Under the pieces are notes generated by a model that saw only the letters and a list, made by a program, of their open reading frames with translations, was not told where the DNA came from and searched no databases. Shown in pieces: positions 11,984-22,099 of a stretch of DNA of 64,000 nucleotides. The number at the start of each line of letters is the position of its first letter. Position 1 is the stretch's first letter. The stretch spans positions 1,488,001 to 1,552,000 of the forward strand of contig BTPP01000009.1 of NCBI GenBank assembly GCA_037102815.1, written 5' to 3'. The position numbers were made by a program, and so were the translations under genes. The DNA is from Neurospora intermedia (Eukaryota > Ascomycota > Sordariomycetes > Sordariales > Sordariaceae).

Positions 11984-13104
11984 CTACTCCTTCCACGCCC
12001 TGTACAGAATTTTGCATCCATACTTTTCTCCCTTCTTCAACAACATCTGCCCCTTCCACTCGGGTACATTGCAAGCGTTGACCCACCTGCTGGGCTCAAG
12101 GCAGAAGCCGCTGCGCGGCTTGCGAGCGGGAACGCCGTCCACCGCGGGAATGTCGATATACTTGCCCGTGTAAAACTGGAAGGCGGGCTCGGTGCTGTAC
12201 ACCTCAAGGTGGATCTTGGACTCGGGGTGGAACGCGCTGAGGTTCTTCTTGAGAGGCAGCGAGCGCGTATCAATGGGAACCGACGAAGGGTCCTCGTTGA
12301 CGATGAAACAGTCATCGATGTCGGGCTCAACAGCGCCAAGTGTGAATGGGACGTTGCCAGCCTTGACGGCAGGGTTGGGGTAGGGCACGGGGCCGCCGGT
12401 GGGGATGCCGCCTTGATCGACGGGGAGGTACTGGTTCGTGGCGAGGGTGATGATGGTGCCTTCGATGGAAGGGCCGCCGGTCAGGTTGAAGTATCTGTTG
12501 ATCGTAAGCGTCAGTCTGTCGGCTTACACTGGTCCACCGGGAAGATGACGGAAAACACATACGAATGGTTAGTCATGTTGATGACCGTCTCCTCCACCTC
12601 ACCATCCAACAGCTCCGCCTCATACTCAATACCAAGCAAAACCTTCTCCTTGCCATCCTCGCCCTTCTCCTTGCTGACGGTGTAGATCACCCTAGCCTCC
12701 ACTTTTCCGGGAAAACCCTCGTCGCCGTCCTCGCTCACCAGCGTGAACTGGACGCTCTCACCACCATCAATTTTGTCGCTCTTGCCCTCAAACGCGGGGA
12801 TCTCCCTGACGCCGACGGGCTTAGGGCCGTCCCAGACCTTCTTGCCCCAGCCGACCACGCCGCCGTGCAGGTTGTTGGGCCCGTTGTTGGCGGCCAGAGT
12901 GTACGATTGCCCGCCGTTGAGGGAGTCGATCTTGGCGCCCTTGACCCGGTTGGCGACGCGGCCGATGGTCTCGCCAAAGAAGCAGGCATTGTGCGACTCG
13001 TAGGCCTTTTGGGAGGGGAAGCCGAGAACGATGTTGGTGTCGGCGACATAGAGGGACTGGATGATGGCTCCCAAGGGGATGAAGGAGGCGGTTGCGTCAG
13101 ACAT
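11984..13104 (-). CDS. Aldose 1-epimerase (galactose mutarotase)
   Basis: Interconverts alpha and beta anomers of aldohexoses such as galactose and glucose. Exon 1 is 13104-12563, intron 12562-12495 (68 nt), exon 2 is 12494-11984, 350 residues. The splice restores the catalytic-acid histidine motif NHSYFNLTG. Other family motifs are GRVANR, NNLHGG, DDCFIV and the C-terminal LEPSRW segment with the probable base glutamate. I chose the ATG at 13104 because it leads directly into the first beta strand, FIPLGAIIQSL; an upstream in-frame ATG at 13134 would add ten residues. The C-terminus ends in the usual YRAW-type strand. There is no signal peptide, so the enzyme should be cytosolic. It is convergent with DNA ligase I, 199 bp apart. 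Confidence 0.9.
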
Positions 13105-14229
13105 GTTGGCTGTTATGTGATCGACGATAGCCAATGCGCTACTAGCTAGCTATACTTTGCTAGCTTGATGGTGGTGGTGGTGGTGGTGCTTCTTGTTGTT
13201 GGAGGAATTTGTAGTCTCGAGTGTGTCGCTCAAGAAGGAGGCGATGATGTCATTGACGCTGTTTCACAAAATGAAGGAAATAATCACGAGATGGAGAAGG
13301 CAGAGGGGACGAGGGAAAGAACGATAATTTGTATTCCATGGTGCTACATACCACAGGGTCAGTACCGAAGAGGAAGTACCTACATAAGATCACCCGCCAC
13401 GACTTCCTCCCGAACGGACCGAATCCAGCGCATTCGGATGTGCGGTTTCGCGTTGTGACATGGGAAACTGGAAAGCTGCGATGGGATCGATGCCAGGGCG
13501 ACAGAGGAATCAACCTTGAGCGCGCCGGCCGGGGTGTTCCACATGACGGCGGGGAGATGTGATTTCAGCCTATTTTCCTGGTTGTTTGCGCCTTGCTTCC
13601 CCTCAATTCACCCGGCAGGAACCAGCTGTGGACACTGCGATTGACATGCTTGACAGGGTCTAGCTTGCAACCTGAAGGGGGCAATCACCTGTTTGGTGGG
13701 GGGACTGGAGCGCCCTTCTTCCCCGTGGTGTGGGGGGTCTCGGGGGGTTTTCTTTGCTTCTGTGGAGGAGATTGCGGGGTGGCTTGGAAGCTTTTTGCTT
13801 GGCGGTAGCGATAGTTGCTGGGGAAACCACCGGGGGTCAATTTAATATCTGCATCACGATCAAAACAATACCTACACCTCACGCCCAGTTCGATGTGTAA
13901 TTTCAGGAACTGTGTGTATTCGTGGACTACCTACGCCTGCGCTATCTCACGCTACACTGATTTTTCCACAGTGAGTTCCAGTGGCAGATCTGCGGTGAAA
14001 GAGCTACGAGAGGTATGCAAGTGGTTTTCGCAGGATGATAAGGTACCTCTACTATTCTCCGACCAGAACGCAATACCTTCTCCGTCCGAGTCGTTATTGT
14101 CTATCATATAAAATCTATGCCGCTTTCTCTATAACTCATACGCTAAGTCCACGCTCTTCTATGACCGGCCAATCTTACCATCCGAACGTCACTTCATCGT
14201 GCGCCTCTTGTCGGACTGGAGCAACCCTC
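13105..14229. other. Intergenic with (GGT)n microsatellite
   Basis: No gene is supported. A run of GGT units lies at about 13168-13188, just upstream of the epimerase start. The remainder is unremarkable; one or both strands read open for up to 98 codons without conserved character. Confidence 0.5.
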
Positions 14230-15781
14230 TCACCAACCTAGTCCAAGGCCTTCCCAAACAAGACCTGTTTCTTGCGATCCGGATTCGGTCTCCTTCACTT
14301 GATTCCAAACCCGGAATTTTTGGAAGATCTCCCTTGTGGTCGAACAGTTGACAGCACCGGGACTGGCTCCATCTGTTTCCTCCGCTGGATTTCATCGTTA
14401 ACGATGCTGCCCGTTTTCCTTGGTGATTGAAATGCACAAGTTGACATGGAACAAGTCTGGCAGAACCAAATCATGACTTACCTAGACCAGGATAGTCCTC
14501 CCTGAACGCTTCGGCTGTCGCTCTCCTGCTCCCGTCGTTCCAGTCCACATAACTGGGAGCCATCAACTGGTAGAGCGACATGAACCCCCATGTTTGTTGG
14601 CTGTCCACGGCATGGCCATGAAGCAGCTCGTCCCGCAGTCCACGCAGACCATCTCGAATGAGATTCAGTATAAACTCATCAGCCTGCTCGTCTGCAGACA
14701 CAATAGTATTCACATCTCCCACCTTGGGGATGTCGGTTTGATGGATGATTTCAATGGGCAATGCGCGTGTGAGCTCGTATCCAATGTATGACTCAGTGGG
14801 TTCTAGGAAGTGTTGCGGATCGATTTTGCTGCATCCCGGTTCCAAGGCTTCGGCAACAAACAGAACGTGACAGAAGTGAGTTTCACGCAGTTGAAAACCA
14901 GGACTTACAAACTGCACGTACTCCACTTCAATCGACTTCTCCTCCGGGTCCGACTTCTCTTGACTAGAGGTACCCGTAGAGGTATCACGGGGCCCTCGCT
15001 GGCAGTGGAACGCGGCGCACATCTCGTTTTCAAGAAGCTGCTTGAACTTCGAAGAGACATAGTCCGGGCAGTGAGCGTAAGCGGTTACTTTCCATATTTC
15101 CCCCCGATTGGTCAAGTCAATCCGTCTTTTCAGCGGCGCAACAAGAGGATTGATGGACATTTCCAGTTCCAGCTCCTCTGTAGTGATGTAAAGGTTTGGT
15201 TGGCTACCTGGATCAAATCGGTTTTCCACTTTCTTCATTGACAAGTCGACAAAGGACCCCGGATGTATACCGAGCAAACTCAGGTTGGGAAGAAAGACTT
15301 TTTGTAGATAGATGATCGATGGCCCGTTGGAAGAGAGTATGTAAGAGCCTCCAGTGATTTTGAGCGTGAACATGTAATCCCTTGGGTAGTAGTCGTAAAA
15401 GCCGAATTCCCGAGACCCGAGGTGACAGAACAGAACATAGGGAAGAACTGTGAGAAAAAGCATGGTAGCTGAGCCATCCAATGTAGAACTAATCAGTTTT
15501 GATGGACTCGGGTTATCGGGCATATGCGGGACGAACAGCACGACAATGCCCCTCTGGGAATACTGGACGGACGCAGCCCCCACGGCCAGATGCGTTAGAA
15601 TATTGATGGCCGTTGTATGTTCTGCGTTGTTGCCCTCTCCAATGGGATGGAGCGTCTCCTCGGCCATGTGGACTGGTTCGCTGAACAGACCTGATAAAAC
15701 AATGGAGAGGCGAAGTCGATCGAGACCGCCTTCGTACTTGCAGTTATTGGGGGCACTTATACGAAGTGTTGGACCGTCCAT
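14230..15781 (-). CDS. RNA 3'-terminal phosphate cyclase-like protein, divergent
   Basis: Exon 1 is 15781-14482, intron 14481-14385 (97 nt, GT-AG), exon 2 is 14384-14230, 484 residues. The overall pattern is RtcA-like: the N-terminus has EGGLDRLRLSIVLSGLF in place of the EGGGQ.LR loop, the middle has PLKRRIDLTNRGEIW resembling the ..L..RGE.. strand, and the end has FVAEALEPGC followed by an ADEFILNLIRDGLRGL helix and HGHAVDSQQTWGFMSL. True cyclases adenylate a histidine near this last position; I do not see it conserved here, and the glycine loop is also degraded. It is therefore probably a non-catalytic or retasked family member. A second potential donor (GTAAGT at about 14912) lies inside exon 1, but the frame reads through. 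The start could be 15811. Family assignment is moderate. Confidence 0.55.
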
Positions 15782-16514
15782 GGCGATATTCTTCTTTTGA
15801 AAAAAGAACAAAAGAAAACTCTCTTCGTTTGACTGTTGATATTTTTATTTTATCTCAGTATTGCTGCTTGCTGGTGAATGTTGCGGATTGAAAGCCGAGT
15901 AAGTTTTGCTTCGTCCGAGATGATCGCACTGCCTTTTATCAACAAACACGGTACGTCGCAACTTGGTGGCATGTTACGATTTACGAGTGCACGAGTTCCT
16001 CCCTCAGGATCATTGGCCCCTTCTTCGTTCGAGAAATAACGAGACGGACGCATACAAAGGTAGGAACTTGCCTGTTTTAATACTGCGAGTCCCGAGTGAA
16101 AGGGAAGTAACGGGGAAGATCAAGGCACCTGGAAGGTGCAATGGGGCACATGGATTCTGCTGCAGTATTTAACCAGTGGTTACGGTGAGGAACCGTCAGT
16201 TAGCCTGATTAACCAATCCACTCCCTTCTACTCTACCTATAACCGTGAGTAACGCTTGAAAACCAGTTGCACACTACAACATTGTTCGGCAATTGCGCAC
16301 TTGAGCAGACAGGTGGATAATTCTGTTGATGTAAGAATCTAATTAATATCCATCGAATGCCTTGAACATGCTGTTAACCCTCACTGCTGAGATGAGTGTC
16401 GTTTTAGGAATTTATGTAGAAAGGAGGTCATAGTCTCCGTGTGGAGCGAAGGATTGCTGGCGATGAATGTTGCTGTTTGGTATATAGGAGCCAGATAACT
16501 CAACCTTTTCCATA
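15782..16514. other. Intergenic, with TATA box for tRNA-Phe
   Basis: No protein gene is supported. A TATATA hexamer at 16481-16486 lies about 30 nt upstream of the tRNA-Phe 5' end, the spacing expected for Neurospora-type Pol III genes that use an upstream TATA. Confidence 0.5.
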
Positions 16515-16603
16515 GCGGGTTTAGCTCAGTTGGGAGAGCGTCAGACTGAAGTCCACTTCACTCATAAATCTGAAGGTCGTGTGTTCGATCCACACAAACC
16601 GCA
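16515..16603 (+). tRNA. tRNA-Phe (GAA) with 16-nt intron
   Basis: Cloverleaf with D arm GCTCAGTTGGGAGAGC, anticodon loop CTGAAGA after removing a 16-nt intron placed after position 37, and T arm GTGTGTTCGATCCACAC. The mature length is 73 nt without CCA. The acceptor stem pairs except at one position, where G5 faces A68. A T-rich stretch from 16605 should terminate Pol III. Confidence 0.95.
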
Positions 16604-17172
16604 TCTTTTTTCCCTTTTTGGGATAGCGAGCTTGACTACCCTCCTATTCATCCATCGTTCTGGTTCGTGAAATAATAATGCGCATTAATATTTTTGTTGT
16701 CTCTTCATGGACGAATAGTTGAAGGAGGTCGGCTGTATAGCGCCCTATGGTTATCTATAATGCACTTTTTGATCACATGCTTCTACTTTTGAGAACGGGT
16801 TAGTTACATGGATGCAAGATACTGTTATGATTGTGATGCTCTTATTGCAGCTGTGACAGTCTTCTGCTTTTGGGAGGTGTATGTTACATGCGGCTCCAAG
16901 GAGTCGTCATCGAGTGATTCGGTGTGAGGAGGCAGCCTCGGTGCAGCCACAAGCCGCACCCGGAAGCGGGTGAAGTCACCGTTCTAGCAGTAATCCGGGC
17001 CCGCAGCTTCCCGCACTCGCCGAAGTCGCCGAACCCTCTGCGCTGTCAAAGTACACGTTGCACCCGCCGTCTCATCTCACCATCACCTTAGCACTTTCAA
17101 CCAACCCTCACTGACATCTTCCATTCACCATCCCATAATCTCTTGTTGACGCTCACAACGACACCATTGAAT
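16604..17172. other. Intergenic, tRNA-Phe to acetolactate decarboxylase
   Basis: This holds the T-run terminator after tRNA-Phe and the promoter region of the next gene. Nothing else is recognised. Confidence 0.5.
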
Positions 17173-17889
17173 ATGGCTCAAAATGAAGTCTTTCAGTACT
17201 CCCTCATTTCCGCCCTGATGGACGGCGTCGCCACGCACGGGACCCCCATCTCGCGCGTCCTGGATCACGGCGACCACGGCCTGGGTACCTTCGAGTCCAT
17301 GAACGGCGAGATGATTGTCCTCGACGGCGTCTGCTACCAAATGAAGTCCGACGGCACCATCGAACATATCCATACTCCCTCAGAGGTGATCACGCCGTTT
17401 GCGACCGTGACCCGTTTCAACCCGGACGTGTCAACACGGGCCACCATCTCGAACAAGAAGGACCTGCCAGCTCTGCTGATGAAGCTATTTCCCCACAGCA
17501 AGAACCATTTCTTGGCCATCCGCATGGACGGGGCGTTCAAGAGGATCAAGGTGCGCACGGCAGGCGGTCAATGCTTTCCAAGGGAAGGCATGCTGGCGGT
17601 TGCGGGAAGGCAGGCAACGAACACGTTTGAAGCGGTTAAGGGCACCATCATCGGGTTCAGGTGTCCGGCGTACGTGATGGGGCTTAATGTGGCGGGCGAT
17701 CATTTGCACTTTATCGATGAGGAGAGGCAGAAGGGCGGACACATTTTGGAGTTTGAGACCGAGGGCGATGTAGAAGTTGGAGTTTCGTTGATGTCCAAGT
17801 TTCACTTGGAGGTGCCGACGGAGGATGAGGAGTTCAATGAGGCGTCACTGGTCCATGACAAAGATGGTATCGAGAAGGTGGAGGGTTAG
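17173..17889 (+). CDS. Alpha-acetolactate decarboxylase
   Basis: Converts (S)-2-acetolactate to (R)-acetoin with loss of CO2. The gene is intronless, 238 residues. Family features in order: FQYSLISALMDG, GLGTFESMNGEMIVLDG, a glutamate/arginine region around PFATVTRF, and the metal site GDHLHFIDEERQKGGHILEF with its H-x-H-x10-H zinc ligands. I chose ATG 17173 (MAQNEVFQYSL), which matches family N-termini; an in-frame ATG at 17143 would add ten residues. There is no signal peptide and no secretion context. The family is chiefly bacterial and the lack of introns in an intron-rich neighbourhood fits an old lateral gain, though this is inference. No acetolactate synthase or acetoin gene is adjacent. 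Confidence 0.92.
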   Translation: MAQNEVFQYSLISALMDGVATHGTPISRVLDHGDHGLGTFESMNGEMIVLDGVCYQMKSDGTIEHIHTPSEVITPFATVTRFNPDVSTRATISNKKDLPALLMKLFPHSKNHFLAIRMDGAFKRIKVRTAGGQCFPREGMLAVAGRQATNTFEAVKGTIIGFRCPAYVMGLNVAGDHLHFIDEERQKGGHILEFETEGDVEVGVSLMSKFHLEVPTEDEEFNEASLVHDKDGIEKVEG

Positions 17890-18137
17890 AGAGGCTGTAA
17901 CAAACAAGGACCGTGAGGACGAATGGATGCATGTCACGAAAGATTATGATGATGATACGAACAAGTACCGGTGCGTTTATTAGACCGGTTCTTGTAATAG
18001 TGGTCTATTTAAAACACAGAAGAATAACGAAAAAGCTACATTCAATTATTTTCTTGAAAACCGGTGATGACTTTGAATAGTTGGCACAAGCCAAGAAAGA
18101 AGAAAAAGAAAGAAAGAAAAAAAAAGAAACATGGTAA

Positions 18138-18211
18138 CTCCCTCGGTAAGGATCGAACTTACAGCCTCCAGATTAACAGTCTGACGCGCTAGCCAATTGC
18201 GCCACGAGGGA
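18138..18211 (-). tRNA. tRNA-Asn (GTT)
   Basis: Complete 74-nt cloverleaf without intron: acceptor TCCCTCG with CGAGGGA, anticodon loop CTGTTAA, T arm GTAAGTTCGATCCTTAC. A T-run follows the 3' end on the minus strand within about 20 nt and should act as the terminator. No clean TATATA is seen at -30. Confidence 0.95.
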
Positions 18212-19059
18212 GAACAGATGATTGGTTGTTGAAAAGAGGGCTCAGGGGGAGCAATTATGTAGTCGAGCTGAAAGAATGCCGAAGCATAAGTAGGAAGTCA
18301 TGGATCTCAAAGCTGTGCCAAAGTAGCGACAACAATTGTGGTACGTAGCAGCTCGAGACTTTACGACACAGTTACTTGGGGAAATATATGGTACATATCC
18401 GGGTTGTAAGGACCTATTCGCTAAGTAGAGGAAAAGCTGTTGTCAGAGCGGTCTTACTGGAGTCAAGCAAGAGTGTTTCTTCCCTTCGAAGGGGTAATAA
18501 ACACCTAAATCTTTGTCCCTATTTCCCTGAATGTCGGTCCAAAGCAGAACGGCAAAAATAGGCTTGTACGACGGATTAGATAGAAGTTCTAAGGTAATTC
18601 TCAAACAATTATCCGTGAGACCTTGCGAGGGTGAGAACTCATAAAGGCTTGGATCCGAGATCCCTGCAACTCCGAGATCACACGCACTCTGACTTCACTT
18701 CTCAGCCCGCGTACCGAGCAATGCCATCGTTGGGCCTCCCGAACTAAAGCCAGCCATCGGGGCTTCACGTTCATGCATTATCACGAAAAATTACGCCGTC
18801 AGGGCATCAACATCACCCTACACCGCGGGGATGGCCTTGCGATGTAACATGCACCCTAGAATATGGGTTACTCGAACATGGGTGCAGCTATAGCATTAAG
18901 CCGTCGGTTAAGCACACGATACGACTGTAGAACAAGATACCTACCTCACCCATGCGGCGCTGATTTGCAAGATAAAAAGCTGAATCGCCCCATAGCTCTG
19001 ACCCTTGCGCCTACGAGGCGAACTCCCTCAAGATCAATTGGAAGTAAAGGCTCGCCAAA
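18212..19059. other. Intergenic, tRNA-Asn to galactanase
   Basis: No gene is supported. This is presumably the promoter of the galactanase gene. Confidence 0.5.
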
Positions 19060-20526
19060 ATGGTGCCCTCTCTGTACGCAGTCGGTCATATCTTGGTGAC
19101 AGTTCTAGTCATCATCCCATTCGCCTTCGCAGACCTCACCACCACCATCGACCCATCCTCCAACTGGGGAACCTGGGAAGGATGGGGTACATCTCTCGCC
19201 TGGTGGGCAGCAGCCTTCGGGACGCGTGACGACCTCGCCAACATCTTCTTCACGACCCAAACCACGAACCTCAACGGCGTCTCCCTGCCCGGGCTCGGCT
19301 TCAACATCGCGCGCTACAACGCCGGCGCGAGCAGCTGGAACAGCATCAACGGCACCAGCATGGTGGTCTCGCCCAAGATGATTCCCTCTCGCCAGATCGA
19401 AGGTTTCTGGATCGACTGGGCCTCCACTAGCCCCTCTTCAACCAGCTGGAACTGGTCCGCCGATTCTGCTCAGCGCGCCATGCTCTCCAAAGCGCGCTCG
19501 CGCGGCGCCAACATCCTCGAGCTCTTCTCCAACTCGCCCATGTGGTGGATGTGCAACAACCACAACCCGTCCGGCTCCGACGACGGCAGCTCCGACAACC
19601 TACAATCGTGGAACTACCAAAGCCACGCTGTCTACATGGCCACCGTGGCCAAATACTTTGCCGACCACTGGTCCACCACGTTCACGTCCGTCGACCCCTT
19701 CAACGAGCCCAGCGCGAACTGGTGGAACGGCAAGACTGGCACGCAGGAAGGCTGCCACTTTGACGTGTCCACCCAGGCCACCGTCCTCAACTACCTGCGC
19801 GCCGAGCTCGACTCGCGCGGCTTGTCATCGACCGTGATCTCCGCGTCGGACGAAAGCTACTACGACCAGGCAGCCAAGACCCTCCAAAACCTCGGTTCGA
19901 CCGCGCTCGGTAAAATTGCCCGCGTCAACGTCCACGGCTACCAGTACGGCTCCGGGCGGCGCGACTCGGTGCGTAGCCTGGCGACGCAGTACAGCAAGAA
20001 GCTTTGGCAAAGCGAGTACGGCGAAGGCGACGCGACCGGCCGCGACCTAGCCAGCAACCTGCTCCTGGACCTGCGCTGGCTGCGGCCGACGGCGTGGGTG
20101 TACTGGCAGGCGCTTGACGGCGGCGGTTGGGGTTTGCTCGACGCCGACAACGACAAGAAGACGATCGGCCAGCCGACGCAGAAGTACTTTGTGCTGGCGC
20201 AGTTTGCTAGGCATGTGAAGCCGGGGATGCGCATCCTGGATGGCGGCAGCGATTACGCGACGGCGGCGTATGATGCGGCGACCAAGAAGCTGGTCATTGT
20301 CGCTGTCAATTGGGGCAGTGCGCAGTACCTCAACTTTGATCTGTCCAAGTTCAAGACGGCGGGAGTCAATGGCGCGGTGGTGAAGAGGTGGGCGACGCAG
20401 ATTGGCGTGTCGACGGGGAAGAGGTATGTCGCTGCTAGCGACACTTTCATTCGCGGTACAAAGTTCTGGTCGTACTTTGAAAAGGAGATGGTGCAGACTT
20501 TTGAGGTTGAGGGTGTTGTGTTGTGA
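19060..20526 (+). CDS. Secreted GH30 endo-beta-1,6-galactanase
   Basis: Extracellular hydrolase acting on beta-1,6-galactan side chains of arabinogalactan proteins; fungal enzymes of this type belong to glycoside hydrolase family 30. Single exon, 488 residues. The N-terminus is a signal peptide (about residues 1-24, hydrophobic LVTVLVIIPFAFA). The mature part begins TTTIDPSSNWGTWEGWGTSL, a characteristic opening. The acid/base glutamate is in DPFNEPSANWW (about residue 216) and the nucleophile in LWQSEYGEGD (about residue 319). The barrel is followed by the C-terminal beta-sandwich of the family. Several N-glycosylation sites (NGTS, NWS) are visible. The stop codon is only 93 bp from the RIP-mutated retroelement, yet the reading frame is intact and GC-rich. 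Confidence 0.92.
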   Translation: MVPSLYAVGHILVTVLVIIPFAFADLTTTIDPSSNWGTWEGWGTSLAWWAAAFGTRDDLANIFFTTQTTNLNGVSLPGLGFNIARYNAGASSWNSINGTSMVVSPKMIPSRQIEGFWIDWASTSPSSTSWNWSADSAQRAMLSKARSRGANILELFSNSPMWWMCNNHNPSGSDDGSSDNLQSWNYQSHAVYMATVAKYFADHWSTTFTSVDPFNEPSANWWNGKTGTQEGCHFDVSTQATVLNYLRAELDSRGLSSTVISASDESYYDQAAKTLQNLGSTALGKIARVNVHGYQYGSGRRDSVRSLATQYSKKLWQSEYGEGDATGRDLASNLLLDLRWLRPTAWVYWQALDGGGWGLLDADNDKKTIGQPTQKYFVLAQFARHVKPGMRILDGGSDYATAAYDAATKKLVIVAVNWGSAQYLNFDLSKFKTAGVNGAVVKRWATQIGVSTGKRYVAASDTFIRGTKFWSYFEKEMVQTFEVEGVVL

Positions 20527-20614
20527 AATGATAGCATAAATCCTTGAAGTTAGCTTGTGGTACCTAGCAATGTTATTGACGCACAGATGATGAACAAGGT
20601 TATAACACTAAACG

Positions 20615-20619
20615 GCAAG
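20615..20619. repeat. Target-site duplication of outer retroelement, left copy
   Basis: Reads gcaag, immediately before the left LTR. The right copy at 35185-35189 reads gcagg, differing by one transition. Confidence 0.7.
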
Positions 20620-20820
20620 TGTAACGGGGACAGCACAATTAACACGGGTACTAGTCGTATAGTTTAATTAAAGTTCTATAAAGGAGGGAAAAGTCTATTT
20701 GAAATGCGGATCTACCGGCGCAGAGGTTTTCATCGGGGCTGCGCGCTCTGCGCTACTATAGCTAACGATAGCTCTAGTCTAGAGACTAAAGTCTATAACC
20801 TAAGCGCTAGCCCTATAATA
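20620..20820 (-). repeat. 3' LTR of outer element
   Basis: 201 bp, opens TGTAACGGGG on the plus strand and ends TATAATA, where the other copy has TATAACA. It keeps more G+C in the section 20740-20755 than the right copy. Confidence 0.88.
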
Positions 20821-20823
20821 TTA

Positions 20824-20844
20824 CCCCCCTCCTCCCCCCTCCTT
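20824..20844 (-). other. Polypurine tract of outer element
   Basis: A block of C and T on the plus strand, i.e. a G/A block on the element's sense strand, three bases inside the 3' LTR. This is where plus-strand DNA synthesis is primed in LTR elements. Confidence 0.75.
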
Positions 20845-21174
20845 ACCCCTCTCCTACTTACCGTTATAATCGGTCTCCTATATATTCGCAACTTCTATCT
20901 CAATTATAAACTCATCTCCTATACCGCCAATTAATATAATTGTACTTTCTATCTAGTATTATAATTATAGTATTAGACACTAAAAAATAATAAATAATAA
21001 TAGGTAATAGGTAGTAATTTAAGCGTATACGCTCTATTTAAACGCTTATACTTATTTAAATTCGTATATATAATTCCCCTTTCCTTTATTTTTTAAATTT
21101 CTCCTTCTTCTCTTCTTTTCTCTAATAGTAATTTAATCCTTTAAAATAAATAATATTATTCCCTTCTCTATCCG

Positions 21175-21900
21175 GCACTTATTTATTACCTCCGACCCTC
21201 CTAATACTCTTAAATATTCTACTATATACTATTTTCCCTTATTCTAACTTTCGGCCCCCTAATACCCACCGCCCCTCCTAATTCTTTATTTACTGGCCCT
21301 CCCTCTATTCGCCCTAACGTTTCGCCTATTAACCCCCCTTCTTAATACCCTTTACCTACCGGCCCCCCTTCCTAATATACTTCGCCTACCGGCCTTCCTT
21401 CCTAATATTTATTTCCCCTAACGCCCCTTCTTTAAACCTCTATACATTCCTCCCCTCCTACTATTACTCCCGCCCCCTACTATTCTACTACTATTACCCC
21501 CTCTAATTCGAAAGCTATTAAGAAGTATTAGTAAAATATAAATTTTTTTTTTTTTTTTTATATTCTACTCTCCCCAAATCTCTACCCTACTATTATTTTA
21601 TTATTAACCTCTTTATTATAATTAAATTACAAAGAATCGGCCATTCTTTATATTATTTATATTAATATAAAGCGGGCGTATTTTATAATACCCGGTTGTA
21701 TTATATACGTAAATTATTATAATAATAGTAAATAGTACGACTAGGTATCGCCCTTAACTATATATATATTTACTATTTAGAAGGCGGCGGCGGGCCGCTT
21801 AATTAAAATAATAGTAAAAAATAATTTAAATTACTATATAAATATTTAAAGGAACGTTACCGAATTGTATAAGAAGGCCTTTATCGACCGGTATATTACT
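21175..21900 (+). pseudogene. Proline-rich antisense ORF relic in outer element
   Basis: Between pol and the 3' LTR the plus strand (antisense to the element) carries a frame with repeated P-S-stop-Y units, where the stop is TAA in each case and reads as glutamine before RIP (PSQY). The clearest stretch is 21250-21530, with motifs such as PLPTG and TITPSNSKAIKKY. After a T-run at about 21540 a further open stretch (GRLIKIIVKNNLNYY, then VTELYKKAFIDRYIT) continues to about 21900, possibly in a shifted frame. A C/T-rich leader precedes it at about 21070-21120. I do not recognise the protein. In AT-rich RIP DNA, spurious frames are common, so this is tentative; a similar arrangement in the inner element raises its standing. 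Confidence 0.4.
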
Positions 21901-22099
21901 CCTACCCCTTTCTTTCTATTTTTACTCTTTTTCTAAAATATTAATATTAATTTTTTTTTCTTTTTAATTGTAAATACCTTTATTATATAGAGGCGGCGTC
22001 CCCCCTACCCCCCTCCCCCCTATCGGCGGTAACCTCCCCTTAAAAATTATAAATATTATAAACGAATATAGTAATTCTATAAGTAAGAATAAATATATT

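Noticed and set aside
14850-14912. Possible extra intron with a GTAAGT donor in the RNA-cyclase-like gene
   Set aside because: The reading frame is open throughout and the sequence just before the candidate acceptor (LFVAEA) resembles a conserved family strand.
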